Shown: positions 21,913-34,349 of the stretch, piece by piece
How the letters are laid out: the number at the start of each line of letters is the position of its first letter
Numbering within the stretch: position 1 is the stretch's first letter
Assembly (NCBI RefSeq): GCF_000149955.1
Contig: NC_030996.1
Location: forward strand, 1,195,467-1,259,466
Length of the DNA stretch: 64,000 nucleotides
Direction: 5' to 3'
Source: Fusarium oxysporum f. sp. lycopersici 4287
Lineage: Eukaryota; Ascomycota; Sordariomycetes; Hypocreales; Nectriaceae
Program-made: the position numbers and the translations under genes
Notes under the pieces: model-generated
The model's input: the letters and a program-made list of their open reading frames with translations, nothing else
Databases searched by the model: none
Told to the model about the DNA's origin: nothing

Positions 21913-23474
21913 ATGTCGGAACCTACCGAAGCAGATTCGAGACGTCATCCCGCCCATAAAGTTTTTGAAGAACTTGGGCTTGTTTCGCTCTATCGATCAA
22001 CCAAAGATGTCAAGATCCTTTGCGCACAGAGATTCATCCGTCTTTTTGCCTACGGCGGATCTACCTTAGTTCTTGTAGCCTATTTGCGAGAACTTGGGGT
22101 ATCGACAACCCGCGTCGGCTTGTTCATGACATTGACGTTGGTTGGTGATATCATCATTAGCTTCCTGCTTGCGCTATTTGCTGATGGCGTTGGCCGACGC
22201 GCGGTCTTGGCTTTGGGGGCAATCTTGATGACTGCGAGTGGGATTGTATTTGCTACCTCTAGTAATTACTGGATTTTGCTTGCTGCTGCAATCTTGGGTG
22301 TTATTAGTCCTGGGTAAGACAAAGAAAAATGCTTTGATGGCGTTGATGCTGACAATCGATAGTGGCAACGAAATTGGACCCTTCCGTGGTGTTGAGGAGA
22401 GCATCATTGCACATCTAACTGATGCTGCCAGACGAGGCGATGTCTATGCTTGGTACAGTCTCTCCGGTACGGCTGGCGGTGCCTTTGGTCTTTTGACCTG
22501 CGGTTGGATTATTCACCATATGCGCGTCAACCTCGGCATGGATGTTGTTGAAGTGTATCGCGACGTGTTCTATGGCTACTCGGTGATGGGTGTGCTGAAG
22601 TTGATCTCGGCCATCATCTTGAGCTCTGCAGTTGAAGTTCACCATGAGCATGAGCAAGAATCACCAGCAAACAACGGCGAACAAGCACCCCTGCTTCCCG
22701 ATAATTCTCAAGCTCAAACCTCGGATCAGCCCCAGCCCAAGAAGCAGCTTCGAGCTCGAATTTCTCGCGAGAGTATCCCGACTGTCGTGACCCTTTGCAC
22801 TCTGTTGGCCTTGGATAGCTTTGCTTCAGGACTGGCTCCTCTGTAAGTACTTTGACACAATCTTGATCTTTATGCGAGAACTAACAGTTACCCTAGCTCA
22901 TGGATCACTTACTACTTCAAATCTTACTACCATATCGAGGAAGGGAAGCTAGGTTCTATTTTTTTCACCACGAGCATCATCGCTGCTGGATCGATGCTGG
23001 TAGCATCTTCCCTTGCCAAGCGATTCGGCAATGTTCGAGTAAGAAACCAATGCCGACAACAGTCTAAATTGTGTGACTAACCTCTTGCAGACTATGGTAT
23101 TTACTCACCTTCCATCTGCGGTCTTCTTGGCCCTGGTCCCCATCCCCAACGACGTCCACCTATCGGTTCTCTTCCTCATTCTACGATCTTGCACTCAGTC
23201 AATGGATGTTGCACCCCGCTCAGCATTCCTCGCCGCTATAATCAAACCGAAGGAGCGAACCGTCGTTATTGGCCTAATCAACGTAGCAAAAACGACATCT
23301 CAGAGCCTTGGACCGCTCATCACAGGACTTCTCGCAGATTCGAACTACTTCTGGGTCTCATTCATCATGGCTGGATCTTTAAAGGTCTGTTATGACTTGG
23401 GATTCCTTGGTCTCTTCAAGCATCACGAACATGTGGAAGCAAAGAGAAACCACGAGGAAGAGGGAAGCCAGTGA
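21913..23474 (+). CDS. MFS transporter, four exons
   Basis: Exons 21913-22313, 22363-22842, 22897-23038 and 23091-23474 encode a 468-aa major facilitator carrier. Helices are clear on both sides of a polar central loop (about residues 240-280, rich in Glu, Gln and Pro). The loop between helices 2 and 3 carries the MFS signature as ADGVGRRAVL, and the second half has the related SLAKRFGNVR. SPGGNEIGPFRGVEES after helix 4 is a conserved stretch seen in fungal carriers annotated as drug or tetracycline-like exporters. The substrate is unknown. Confidence 0.85.
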
Positions 23475-23627
23475 TTTACAAGCTTGGTACTCGGTGTTTG
23501 ATCGGGTCAAGAAAGAAATGTAATTAGGTATTAAACTCTTAGTGGTAAAAGCGATAGGGAGACTTGAGGGTCATCTATACAATCATGAATGTGTTTATGT
23601 TCAAGCAAAGCAACGTTGCTCATCTTT

Positions 23628-26600
23628 CTAGTACATATTCCCTCCCAAAGCCTCCGCATTAATATGTGATCTCTCACCGACAGACTTCTTCACGACTACA
23701 ACAAGCTCATCAAGCGTGCCTAAAAATCTCACAAAGGCATAAACAGCTGCTGACCAATGTCTTCCTTCTTGCTTCGCCAAGTATTCCTTGGAGTTACCCT
23801 CGTCTTGAAAGTCTCCCCGCAACCTCCTAAACTGGATCGCCCGGCCCACCAAAGGCGTAGGCAAGATTGCCGGAAGAGGCTCTCCAGATATCAAAGAATG
23901 CTGAAGAAGGGTCATGGTTGACATCAGGTCAGCGATCAGGTTTTCGTCGCCTGCACTCACACGATAAAAGAACCTCTCGCGGACTGGAAATGGTAGCTTC
24001 GTGGCGGTCAAGCTGAATTGTGCTAGGAAGACGTTGAGGTTGTTGCAAAGATGATTGGCGCGGCTGAGCGTTTCAGTATCGATGTTTGAAGTAGAGAACT
24101 CAAACTTGGTCTTCAGAATTGGAAGAGCGATGGAGTTTAGCAGCTCTTCGGTGGTGGTAGCCTGCTTCTCGATGACCTCGACGAAATCGTCAGGAGGCGA
24201 GCGCCAGACTGAAATCAGAAGGGCATAGCGGTCTCTGATGCTCGACAACTGGCTGGATAAGATTTGTCGATAATGTCTGTTTCCAGATAGGGGTCGCGGA
24301 AGAAGCGCAACAAGGACGGCTGCGCCAAAACCGATGAGGACAAGAAGGATTCGCCGCCAGAAGACCTCGTATCCGACTCCGGGATTACCATAGCTAGGGA
24401 TATGCGTATCGACCCAACTATACGACATGACCATGTACATCGTTGATGTAAGCATGATACCTGCAGCCATATGCTGCGGCGGAGCAAACAATCTCCACCA
24501 CATCATGCCAATGATAGCGACTGCCATTATGGCAGCTAGACCGTATGGGTTTCCAGGGCCATTGCCGGATCCGATGTACCAGCACAGAAGACCCAGGATA
24601 CCTCCAGCGACAGTACCGAGAGTACGAATCAGGATTCCAGAGGTAAAGTCAGACATGTAAGGCTCGAGAGCCATCTGCGCCATAATCAGAGCCCACAGTC
24701 CCTTCTCGCGATAATAGAAGCCAGCTGATGATGGTATAACAGCAGGAACGGCAAGGGCGATAGTCAGAACGAGAGCACGAAGAGCGTGAAGACCCTCGAC
24801 GCCCGTAAAGAAGTTGATGAGTGCCAGGAAGATAAGGCTCGATTTGCTTCGTCGACGGCTTGTGGGCTGCTGCATACTTTCCAAAATGGTGGCTGTTGTT
24901 CTTGCCCCTTCAGGATCTTCCTTTTCCTTTCGCTTCTTGTTGAAGAGACCTCGCTTCTTTTCGGGCTTGGAAATGACGGACATCGTTCGAGTGAGATCGT
25001 TAGAGTTGGGAATCGTGGAAGGCGGTGCATCTTGTGACAAGCCAAGGGTGAAAATGTGCTGGAGGCCTTTGGGTAGCCATACTCGCTTCGATGTTCGACC
25101 CCTCTCAATCTCGATAGCCCTTTCGAGAACCCCTCCAATGTTCTTGGTTAGGTTGATGAGTCGTTCCTGGTACAGAAGACCAGACATCAAGCCAAGCATA
25201 GGAGGTGCGCGGCGATCATTGTAGATAACCTTGCCGTTGGCGTCAAAGAGATAAGCATGAGGGGCGATCAGTTGCTCTGCAGCCGTATCTTCGAAATCCT
25301 CGAGCGTTTCTTGCAGCGATGCAAGAATCTGCTCATGTTGGCTGATTATGTCGGCTTGAGAAGCTCCTGAGAATGCTTCGATTATGGCATTGACGCTTTG
25401 CTCCAGGGTCTTCAGTAGGGGAGTAGCGCATGAGGACAGTGCATCGATGGCTTTGATAATCATATCTTCAGTATCGGGGTGTCTCGTGATCTCTCGAAGA
25501 TCGGCCGCTTTCGCGATGTGATAAGCCAGTGGGTGCTTCTCATTGTCAGACTTCTCAAGTTCCTCGGCAGCTTTCGTCAGAGCTTCATCCTTCGCAAAAA
25601 GCTCTTCGCGAGAGATCGACAGTTGTAGTAACTCTCCAAAGGACACCAACACTTGTCGCAACGGTTCTTGGAAAGACTTGATATCTTCAGGACTCCATCT
25701 TCGATAAGAAAAGTCTAAAGGCAGAAACTTGACGGCACTCTCGACGCTTTTGAAGGATACGGTCAAGGCGCTTTTCAGCGCTTGTAGCTGCTCAGGCTCA
25801 AATCTGGTTCTCGTCTTGAAGTGCCAGGTCAGAGCCTTGATGTAACCATTCATGGGGCGGAGAAGGTCTTCCATGCTTCCGAGGGTGATTTGTGACGTTG
25901 ATTGCGGGAAAAACAACAAGTTGCAAACAACTCCAACGCCAACTGCGATGGCACTTGGCAGAATCAAGACTTTTGGAATGGTACCATTGAAAGTGGGAAT
26001 GAGCGGTGCTGTCGTGAAATAGATGTCGGCAACAATCATGGAAAACATCGAAACAAGCATCAGATTGGGAGCGGAAACTCGCAGGCGCGCCTGACCAGAG
26101 TTCGTCAGTTGAAAACATGCTTGACTACACAATCAACTTACCATAAGATAGACAAACAACCCCATCATGCAGAAGTACGTGACCGATACACGAGTATCCA
26201 ACATGAAGCCTTCATAGATGGCTATTTGTTGATAGGTTGCCTGACCCGACGCTTGGTCAACATTGGTCGTGTTTTGTGGCATTGATTGTTGCAATTCCGC
26301 GTAGCGTTGTTGTAAATCAGCCAGAGGCCTTGTCGCCAGAGCAGCTTTCATCGTGATGACTCCCCAGGCCCAGCCGAGCGCAAGACCAACACAGATCATA
26401 ACTCCGGCTGCGAAGTGGATGAATACCACGCCCGAAGGCGGCATGATGAATAGAACAACACTGGAGACGCGTTAATACCTGTTGTCATAAGACATTCATG
26501 ATAGACCTACCATCCAAAGAATGCCGATTGACCGAGCACTCTCAGTGTATCACTGATGTAGATGAACAAGGTGAGAATCCAAACAGCCAAAGAGCACTTG

Positions 26601-26737
26601 AACAAAATCTTGAGGTCCTTGGCATTGAAGTGGTCCAGCCAAGCCGGCAGTCGCTTGGGGCTATTGAAAGCATGAAAAGACGCCTCCTCATCCCCCATTG
26701 AGCTCTCCTCTTTCGTTTTCGACCGTTTCAGCCTCAT
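23628..26737 (-). CDS. large multi-pass membrane protein, Bre4/FUSC-type
   Basis: Three exons (26737-26511, 26460-26142, 26090-23628) encode 1002 aa. It has a first block of about six membrane helices (from LKILFKCSLAVWILTLFIYI), a long soluble helical part (about residues 300-560), a second six-helix block (from ALRALVLTIALAVPAVIPSS) and a helical C-terminal part. This order matches fungal proteins with the ArAE_2 N-terminal '6TM putative ER transporter' domain, a FUSC-like domain and a DUF2421-type C-terminus, the family of the brefeldin-A-sensitivity protein Bre4 and of aromatic-acid exporters. A role in efflux or ER/Golgi membrane transport is likely; the substrate is unknown. Intron junctions are clean and in phase. 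Confidence 0.88.
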
Positions 26738-28162
26738 ATCTCACTGGCTCTGAGTCAACCGATGATTGTTTTGGTGTTGTTTTGGTGACGTTTTTTAGAG
26801 TTTGAAGAAATGCATTGAAATTGGGGATCGCCATGCCAGCGCCAGGCGGGAGTGGCGCTTATTTAGTCACGCTTTCAGGCCCTCATTTCCTATTGTCTGC
26901 ACTAAGACCAATGCGTGTAGATTGTCTTATCTAAACGCTCAATCCCTGTAATTTAAGATCACCAGAATCCGTGCAGATCAAATATCCCTTGCTACAGCGT
27001 AACATTGTGATGAGATTTGTGCAAGTCATACCTGAGCTTAACCTTGTGTTTTATTATGATCATCGTTGCAAAACTTTGCACAGTAGTATTCGCATCAGAT
27101 ATTCAGATGTTATTCATAACCCAGATAGCCGAGGGTCTTGTTATCTTGTCGCGCGCTCCAATCCAGGCCGCCCACGACAATTCGTATTGATAGAATCCTT
27201 CATTGCCTCTTTTGTCAAGGAACGTTCTATTCATGCTTAGTGTCCTAGGATCCTTTGCAGAATAAAACAAGGAAAGCGATTACACAACCATGCAGACAAT
27301 ATGCACTTCACCATTAATTGAGTACTCTATAGCTAGGTGTGAATATATTACTATTGCATCAGCAAAAGAGAAGAATTACAGGCGGATAATTCGGTATTCT
27401 CAAGAAAAGAGACGATTAGCATCTTGGGGTTGCCAAGTTCTTTTTCAAACCTAGCAGAAGAGGTTAATGCTCGCAGTTGACGAAGCACTGCTCATCTATG
27501 CTTCAGAGTTCAATGCAAACACTAGCGCCATGAGACGAGCTTTGACAAGGGCAACACGGATGCCTGATATTCTCAATGAAGAAGGGCCTGCAACGTGGGA
27601 GACTAGAGCGAGGTTGATCGGACCTAAGGGTCCTGGCCATGTGACAACGCTGCCCGTTCCATCATCGGCTCGGCCCATGCCGCTTAAAGTATGCATTGCA
27701 ACCAACCATGTGCTCTTCTACAGCCACAATATGCAGCTCGGAGCAAATGTGACGGTTTAAGTCCCGCGGGTACTGGAATGAGGCTCAAGTCCAGGCCATG
27801 TTTTCGCGCGGGGTTCAGAGACGCAGCTGACAGCTGAGACGCCACCAACGTTCGATATGTGGATGCGTAAGCAGGTAACACCATTGTGTGATAAGAGGCT
27901 TGAATTCGAAAACTTCATTTGGCCAATTACCACGGGACATCTCAGCCTGTGTGATGAGACTCATGCAAGCAGGAATTATAAACCTTTGGTGGCCAGTCGA
28001 CAGAGGAATGTGACAAGCCAAGCTGAAAAGAAATTGACGAAATTGTCGCGTGTTGGGAAAGGTTTAGATGATTGAGGAAATTCATTTTTGAATGTGAGAG
28101 GCATGAAGATGTCAATAGAAGGAAAAGCAAGAGACAACAGATCAGTCCGCGACAAGACTGCG
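26738..28162. other. intergenic, about 1.4 kb
   Basis: No supported gene. Open frames at 27467-27760 (plus) and 27496-27705 (minus) overlap in antisense and neither has a recognisable domain. The left end is the promoter of the large membrane protein. Confidence 0.45.
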
Positions 28163-28170
28163 TCTATAAG
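28163..28170 (+). promoter_or_regulatory. TATA-like element
   Basis: TCTATAAG lies 127 nt upstream of the ATG at 28297 and is followed by a long CT-rich leader, as in highly expressed fungal genes. Confidence 0.4.
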
Positions 28171-28296
28171 AAGGGAAGTGCCTCCCGGATTGTTCTTCTC
28201 ATCTCCAGACACTCATCACCCACTCAGTTTTCTACCACTCTCAATTTAATAACTTCATCCATCCCTTCAATTTATCCTTCAACTATATCTTCCAAA

Positions 28297-29562
28297 ATGG
28301 CCGCTTCACAGAACGGAGGTCTTGTCCATCAACAGCTCATCCCTGCGGACAGCATCACTGCCTCCTACGACAACGAGGCCAAGCTTCTGATTCTCAAGGC
28401 ATCTGGCACCCATGTCGATCTTACTAGAGACATCGAATTCCGTCGTCTTCCTTTTGATGGTGGTCTTCTCTTCGAGCTGATCGGCTGGGTAGGCCCAGTC
28501 GTTCATGGAGAGTCACCCTATGAGATTACGGACAGCTTCAACATCGATCTTCCCAGCATCGTTTTCCCATCCAACACTGTTGTTGTCAACACTGAGAACA
28601 AGCAGCATTGGGTTGTCCCTATACAGTACAACAAGACAACTGGACAGGCTGCCACCAATGGTAAGGCTGAGGTTGAGCTGCCTAAGGTCGAGCAGGTCTC
28701 GGGAGACCAGAAGATTGTTGTTCTTGCCGATGAGCCCTTCACCATCCAGCAGAGTGACTCTTTCACGGGAAAGGGTGGCTCAGCCAGCATTGATTTCGAT
28801 AAGAGCTTCCTCACTTTGACTGATGCTCGTATTGAAGATGGCAAGATCGTGTGGACTTTCACTGCTCAGCAGACTGGAACTACCGAAGTCTTTGTCTATG
28901 TGGGCCAGACCCAGCCTCCATTCTTGTATCGCATTCCCTACGTCGTGGAGAGTGTCGTCCTTGATGACAAGTCTGTCCCAACCCAGACTACAGCCTCTTT
29001 CAGTGTGAACAACAACGGGCAAGGCAGTAGCGGAACATACGGCGCTGCGTCCAACGGACATAAGAACGGCAACCAGAAAGTCGGCCTCCCTCTGTCTTGG
29101 GATGGGTTCATCAACGTTGGTCTCAACCTCATTAAGAAGCAGTATCCCCATGCCAACCTTCTCGAAGTGGACGCTACTCCCTTGACTCGCAAGCCTGTCC
29201 AGAATGAGTGGGGTCTTGTCAACAACCGTATTGTCTGTGGTCTCAGCGGCAACAAGACCGCTATCATTCAGTCCACTGGATGGGGCGAGTTCGGAAAGGT
29301 CCAGACCATCAACTCTCCCTTCTTGGGTGATCAGGTCATCCCCTGGCCTGTCACTCTCGATATCCATGATGCGTTCACCATCCTCCGAAAGGCAGGATAC
29401 AAGCAGGCCATTTATGCCGTTACTCTGCGCCAGCCTCTCTATCCTGGAGATGATCAGCCCTTCTACATCTTCAACACTGGCACTGAGTTTATTGCCGTCG
29501 GAACAAAGGACAAGAAGATCCACAACTTTGGTGTCTCCGAGTACAATGTTCAGAAAGCTTAG
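28297..29562 (+). CDS. unknown 421-aa cytosolic protein
   Basis: Single exon, starting at the ATG in the context CCAAAATGGCC; upstream in-frame codons back to 28072 have no features. There is no signal peptide or membrane helix. The first ~240 residues are rich in short beta strands (for example KLLILKASGTHVDLT, KIVWTFTAQQTGTTEVFVYVG) and look like two Ig-like or jelly-roll domains. A Ser/Gly/Asn linker of about 30 residues precedes a C-terminal alpha/beta part with GFINVGLNLIKKQYPHA, QSTGWGEFGKV and AFTILRKAGYKQAIYAVTLR. I do not recognise a named family. Codon use is strongly C-ending and the leader is CT-rich, both consistent with high expression. Confidence 0.8.
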   Translation: MAASQNGGLVHQQLIPADSITASYDNEAKLLILKASGTHVDLTRDIEFRRLPFDGGLLFELIGWVGPVVHGESPYEITDSFNIDLPSIVFPSNTVVVNTENKQHWVVPIQYNKTTGQAATNGKAEVELPKVEQVSGDQKIVVLADEPFTIQQSDSFTGKGGSASIDFDKSFLTLTDARIEDGKIVWTFTAQQTGTTEVFVYVGQTQPPFLYRIPYVVESVVLDDKSVPTQTTASFSVNNNGQGSSGTYGAASNGHKNGNQKVGLPLSWDGFINVGLNLIKKQYPHANLLEVDATPLTRKPVQNEWGLVNNRIVCGLSGNKTAIIQSTGWGEFGKVQTINSPFLGDQVIPWPVTLDIHDAFTILRKAGYKQAIYAVTLRQPLYPGDDQPFYIFNTGTEFIAVGTKDKKIHNFGVSEYNVQKA

Positions 29563-29882
29563 GTTTCTCAACGGTTTCTTCAATACCACAGACAGTATTT
29601 CTCTTCTCTTTAGCCCAGAGCAGATTGATCAGGGTTAGCTTTATTTTTCTAGTTAATTAATCCTACTTGTACTATCCAACAATGCTCTCTAGTGAACAGT
29701 CAGTATTTATTACTATTAAAGCACAGCAACAAGTCACTAAAAGACACCAACCTGTGCCGGTGCGCGAGACTCTATGCTGGGTGAACATTTGCTGTAAGAC
29801 TTCAGTCATATCGTCCACCATGTGCTAGCTTGGCTTGTATCATGACTGGAGAAGTGACTTCCCCCTTCATGCTTCGAATAAC
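29563..29882. other. intergenic, about 320 bp
   Basis: 3' flanks of two convergent genes; nothing else seen. Confidence 0.5.
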
Positions 29883-31802
29883 CTAGTCCGACTTGGGAGA
29901 CTGCATTTCAGCATGCCTACCCATCTCCTTCTCGCTTGCTACCCCGTCTTCTACAGGTCTCGCGATAGTGACGCCAGCCCGACGGGCAAATACTAGGACA
30001 AACATCAGTCATCATTCAGGATAGACGAGTTGAGCGAGACATCAGACTTACGTTCTTCCATTTCCTCTAGAGACTTGCCTTTGGTCTCTGTGATAAAGAA
30101 CCAGACGAAGACAACAAGTGCGAAATTGAAAATTGAGAACATGAGAAAAGTCCTCCAGCCAAGGTTCTTGACAGCGTGGGGAGTGGCTTGAGAAAAGACG
30201 AAGTTGAACAGCCATTGCGTTGAGGTGCTGATGGCAATGCCAGCCTCGCGAACACGGCTGCTGAAAATCTCACCAGTGTAAACCCACGGTACAGGCCCCC
30301 AAGAGATGTTATAACTCATGGCTTCGAGATAAATCATAGTCAGAGAGGCAATAGAAGGAGGGGTCAGTCCAGCATCGGGGTTCGGAGGGAACTTGACTGT
30401 CAAGATTGCCACGATGAGCATGTAAATGCCCATGAGACCTGCCCCTGCGAGCAGAGAGCCACGACGACCGATTCGTTCAACGAGGAATAGCAGGAAGAAA
30501 AGACACGCCACGACTTTGACAAGACCGAAGAAGCCAGTAAGCAGAAGCTTGTCCTGGCCAGCACCAACTAGACCGAAAATCTGAGGAGCGTCTGAACAGA
30601 TATGTTAGAAATACTTGGAAAGGCACTAAGCTGCACAGGAAGTTACTCACAGTACGCCATGGAGGTGTTGCCGGTGAGTTGAACACCTTAACACGTAGAT
30701 GATTCATTAGCTAACGCCAGATCCCCGACGATTGGAGATCCAAAAGAAGTGCTTACCAATTTGCAGAGCAATGATGAGGCCGAGACGGTAACGGTTGATG
30801 GGCTCAATAAGCTCTTTCCAAGTCAAACCAGCCTTGATACGGTTCTCTTCGTCGATGCTCCGAATAATCTCGCCGAACCTGTGGGACTTGTGTGTCAGAA
30901 GGCAAAACCATTTGACCAACAGTCCAGGGATATGTTGATTGTCACGATTGAGGGTGACTTACTCTTCTTGGACGTCGGGAGAATCTCCACCACGAACCCA
31001 GATCAAAGATTGCAAAGCCTCCTCACGGCGATTTTTCTTGGCCAGCCAACGAGTACTCTCCTTTGTAAAGAGCATTCCTAGGCCAAGGATAGTGCCGGGA
31101 ACAAGCTGTAAACCGACCGGCAGTTGCCACTGGGCGCTGCTGTCGTCGGGGATGTGGATGCTCACTGCGTAATCAACCCAGTACGAGGTCATGACTCCCA
31201 AGGTAAAGAAGAACTGGAACATGCTACCAAGCATACCACGGATATTTTTCGGTGCCATCTCAGCTGAGTACATGGGCACTATCACAGTGGCCATGCCAAC
31301 ACCGACGCCCGAGACAAATCGGGCAATGTAAAATCCGGCGAGATGATGAGTGTTGATGGTCTGCACCACGGCGCCGACATTAAAAATAGCCGAGGCTAGA
31401 ACAAGAGACCAGCGACGGCCAAATCGAGCGGTGAAGGGCCAGATGAAGAAGCAGGAGAAGAAAGCTAGGGAGGAGGAGAGTTCCAAGTTAGTTGTATATT
31501 TCCTCTCCATAGGGCCAGGAAAGACACGATAAGAGCACTGTCGCCATGCAGAAGGGCATTTCATTCAACAAACAACTGCAACAAACAGATAGATAGATGC
31601 ACTCACCACCAGCTTGCAGAAGACTCGTGGACAGTGAACCGACATTGGCCTTGTCCTTGGTGGTATACTGGAAATCCCGTTGGAAGCTCGGGAAGGTTAA
31701 AATTCCGCCAACAATGCCTGTGTCGTAGGCAAAAAGAAATGAACCAACGCAGCATAGCGCTACAAGGTAGAATGCTCTGAAAGTTCCCAGAGCTTTCTTC
31801 AT
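29883..31802 (-). CDS. MFS sugar transporter, six exons
   Basis: A sugar porter of about 530 aa in the plasma membrane, with 12 helices and the family signatures. FAYDTGIVGG lies after helix 1, RFGRRWSL between helices 2 and 3, GVGVGMATVIVPMYSAEMAPKNIRGMLG around helices 4-5, VQLTGNTSMAYYAPQIF in helix 7, ERIGRRGSL between helices 8 and 9, and TETKGKSLEEMEE after helix 12. Five introns are inferred, all in phase. The last removes a stop: the frame would end at 30005, but splicing adds a short tail ending at the TAG at 29883. It is divergent from the sulfatase gene with an ~890-bp shared promoter, which suggests co-regulation. Confidence 0.9.
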
Positions 31803-32690
31803 TTTGGTACTCGTTTAGCCAAATGGGAATACGGACGTGACTTTGGAACATGTAGCAAGACAAAGGAGGTTACGAGCGTTTCCAAGTGAAGTGACTGTTA
31901 AGGGGCGGACCATCTTGTGGCACGACGAAAAGCTTTATAGACAAATCAATCATCCTCGCGAAACGTAGATGGCAAACCGGTGTCAAAGCATGGCGTGCTG
32001 TGGAAGGGCAATGGTGAGATACACCGGAAATGGGCTGAAGTCGAGACTCTGCTACGTAGAGAGCCCGGAAGATTGGAAGAACTGTGTGGTTTGGCGGACA
32101 CCATCTTGAGAGATCATGGCACTGCAGTCCCATCATGGGGTTTGTAGGCTAGTAGCCGAGAAGACTAACCTCAAAGGGAGCTCGTTACCGATACCCGGAC
32201 GCAGGGATGAGTTCGGCGACTCCTCACAAGCCGGTGCCAATTACACTATGCCCGATTGTATTATCCGACCGACTACCGACAGCTGGCTAAATTCGGCATC
32301 ATTTCTTCTTTTGGCTGCATCAGAGTCATGCTGGGGCTGCGAGCTACCTATAGGCCATCCGACTCGGAGAAAAGAGCGACAGGAGCAGAAGACAGTAGTC
32401 TACGGGTCGTTGCATCGGCTATTGCATTTCTCACGTCCGATGTAAAAGTGAAGGAATACGGGTAGCTTACATTAGCCCGTGGGACAGTTTATTGTCTCCA
32501 ACCTGCGTCACATACATAGTAGACACTTCACCATGTTCTCCTCATAGCTTGTTGCTACCTGATCGTCCTAAGCACTGACTGACATCTTCTACCTTCGTTC
32601 CTTGGGTCTCAAAGTGTGTCTCTTTGTCCTCCATCTCCTGCCTCATTCCATTCTCCACCAAAACGAATCACTCAATCATTGAGGGTCAAG
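31803..32690. promoter_or_regulatory. shared divergent promoter, sugar transporter / sulfatase
   Basis: An 888-bp gene-free stretch between two divergent start codons. It contains several CGG/CCG triplets of the kind bound by Zn2Cys6 regulators, including an everted pair CCG-ACT-CGG at 32359-32367 and clustered CCGACC/ACCGAC copies near 32265-32280. A CT-rich leader lies just before the sulfatase ATG. Binding by the neighbouring double-zinc-cluster regulator is a guess. Confidence 0.45.
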
Positions 32691-34349
32691 ATGGACTCGC
32701 GGCCGAATATTCTCTTCATCATGGCAGATGACCATGCATCCAAGGCCATCAGCGCCTATGGCGCTGGCATAAACAATACGCCAAACCTCGATCGGCTTGC
32801 TAAGAATGGCATGCTCTTCAATCACTGTTATGTAACAAACTCCATTTGTACACCTTCTCGAGCGGCTATTCTTACAGGCACACACAACCACGTGAACGGC
32901 GTCATGACGCTCGATAACCACATCAACAAGCATATGCCAAACGTAGCGAAGCACATGCGCACGGGCGGGTACCGTACGGCCATGGTAGGCAAGTGGCATC
33001 TGGGTGAAGGCGAACCACACGAGCCGACGGGGTTCGACTACTGGAGCGTCCTGCCAGGCCAGGGAGACTACTGGGACCCCGAGTTCATCGAAATGCCCCC
33101 AGGCGGCAAAGGTGCGGGCGTCGAGCGTCACGAAACAGGCTATGTCACGGACATCATCACCGACAAGTGCCTCGAGTGGATAACTGCCACTGAGAGCTCT
33201 GGCAAGCCCTTCTTTGTGATGTGCCATCACAAGGCTCCTCATCGATCTTGGGAATGCGATACAAAGCACAAGAGCCTGTATGCCGACAAGCCGATCAAGG
33301 TTCCAGAGACGTACGACGATGACTACAAGAATAGAGCTAAAGCTGCCAGAGTAGCCAAAATGCGTGTGGCTGAGGACTTGACATATCAGGATCTTGGACT
33401 TGTTCAGCCTGATGGAGGTCGGTCGGTAGGTGAGCGCGTCACTCAAGAGTCTGGCTCGGCCCAACGCAAGATACCAACGGACCCGAGCATTAAGCTGATT
33501 GACAAAGATGATGGCACTGCTTTCACCTTCACTACGCCTGCCGAGCTGTCTGCCTTCAAGTTTCAGCGCTACATGCAGCGTTACCTGCGCGTGATCCAAT
33601 CAGTGGATGACAACGTAGGGCGCATGCTGGATTATCTTGATCAAAAGGGTCTTACCGAGAATACTCTTGTTATTTACACCTCGGACCAGGGCTTCTTCTT
33701 GGGTGAGCATGGATGGTTCGACAAGCGGTTTATGTACGAGGAATCCTTCCAGATGCCCTTCCTGGCGCAGTTCCCGAGGCAGATTCCAGCCGGCTCTATC
33801 AGCAACGAGATATTCTGCAACGTCGACTTTGCTCCGACCTTCCTCGAGCTGGCAGGCATCAAGACCCCGAACTATATGCAAGGCAAGTCGGCACTGCCTT
33901 TGATGCGCGGGGGATCCGTGACGGGCCCGGAATGGGATAACGTCGCGTACCACCGTTACTGGATGCACAACGATGTAATTCACCAGGCTTATGCGCACTA
34001 CGGCTGTCGCAATCAGCGGTATAAGCTCATCTACTGGTATAACGAGGACCTCGGAGTTGTAGGCGCGCGGCCAGGAAGGGCGGACAATACTAGTGAGCCA
34101 GAGGAGAAGGAGTGGGAGCTATTCGATTGCGAGAAGGACCCTCTCGAGCTCTTCAACTTGTACAATGATACTGCGTATAGTGATGTGGTCAAGCACATGA
34201 CGGCTCTCCTCGAGGCTAAGATGGAGCATATTGGGGATGATCCAATCCATCTCCGGCTGACTGGTCCAAGTAAAGGTGTGCCAGCGGCAGTCAAGTATGC
34301 AGAACAGAATGGCGTGCGACCTGAGGATGCGTTGAAGCAGAAGCTGTGA
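32691..34349 (+). CDS. sulfatase (formylglycine type)
   Basis: A single-exon 552-aa sulfatase that hydrolyses sulfate esters, probably on a carbohydrate or aryl group. The start is the ATG at 32691, because the family begins directly with NILFIMADDH. The metal-binding Asp pair is in MADDH (residues 13-14). The activation motif C-T-P-S-R lies at residues 53-57, with Cys53 the residue converted to formylglycine. GKWHLGE, HHKAPHR and TSDQGFFLGEHG complete the active site. There is no signal peptide, so the enzyme looks intracellular, acting on imported sugar sulfates. The divergent sugar transporter fits that idea. It resembles GlcNAc-6-sulfatase or iduronate-sulfatase-like S1 enzymes more than choline sulfatase; the substrate is unknown. 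Confidence 0.92.
   Translation: MDSRPNILFIMADDHASKAISAYGAGINNTPNLDRLAKNGMLFNHCYVTNSICTPSRAAILTGTHNHVNGVMTLDNHINKHMPNVAKHMRTGGYRTAMVGKWHLGEGEPHEPTGFDYWSVLPGQGDYWDPEFIEMPPGGKGAGVERHETGYVTDIITDKCLEWITATESSGKPFFVMCHHKAPHRSWECDTKHKSLYADKPIKVPETYDDDYKNRAKAARVAKMRVAEDLTYQDLGLVQPDGGRSVGERVTQESGSAQRKIPTDPSIKLIDKDDGTAFTFTTPAELSAFKFQRYMQRYLRVIQSVDDNVGRMLDYLDQKGLTENTLVIYTSDQGFFLGEHGWFDKRFMYEESFQMPFLAQFPRQIPAGSISNEIFCNVDFAPTFLELAGIKTPNYMQGKSALPLMRGGSVTGPEWDNVAYHRYWMHNDVIHQAYAHYGCRNQRYKLIYWYNEDLGVVGARPGRADNTSEPEEKEWELFDCEKDPLELFNLYNDTAYSDVVKHMTALLEAKMEHIGDDPIHLRLTGPSKGVPAAVKYAEQNGVRPEDALKQKL

Noticed and set aside
27467..27760. Overlapping plus and minus frames
   Set aside because: Mutually antisense, no ATG-led family features, no introns or signals in support.
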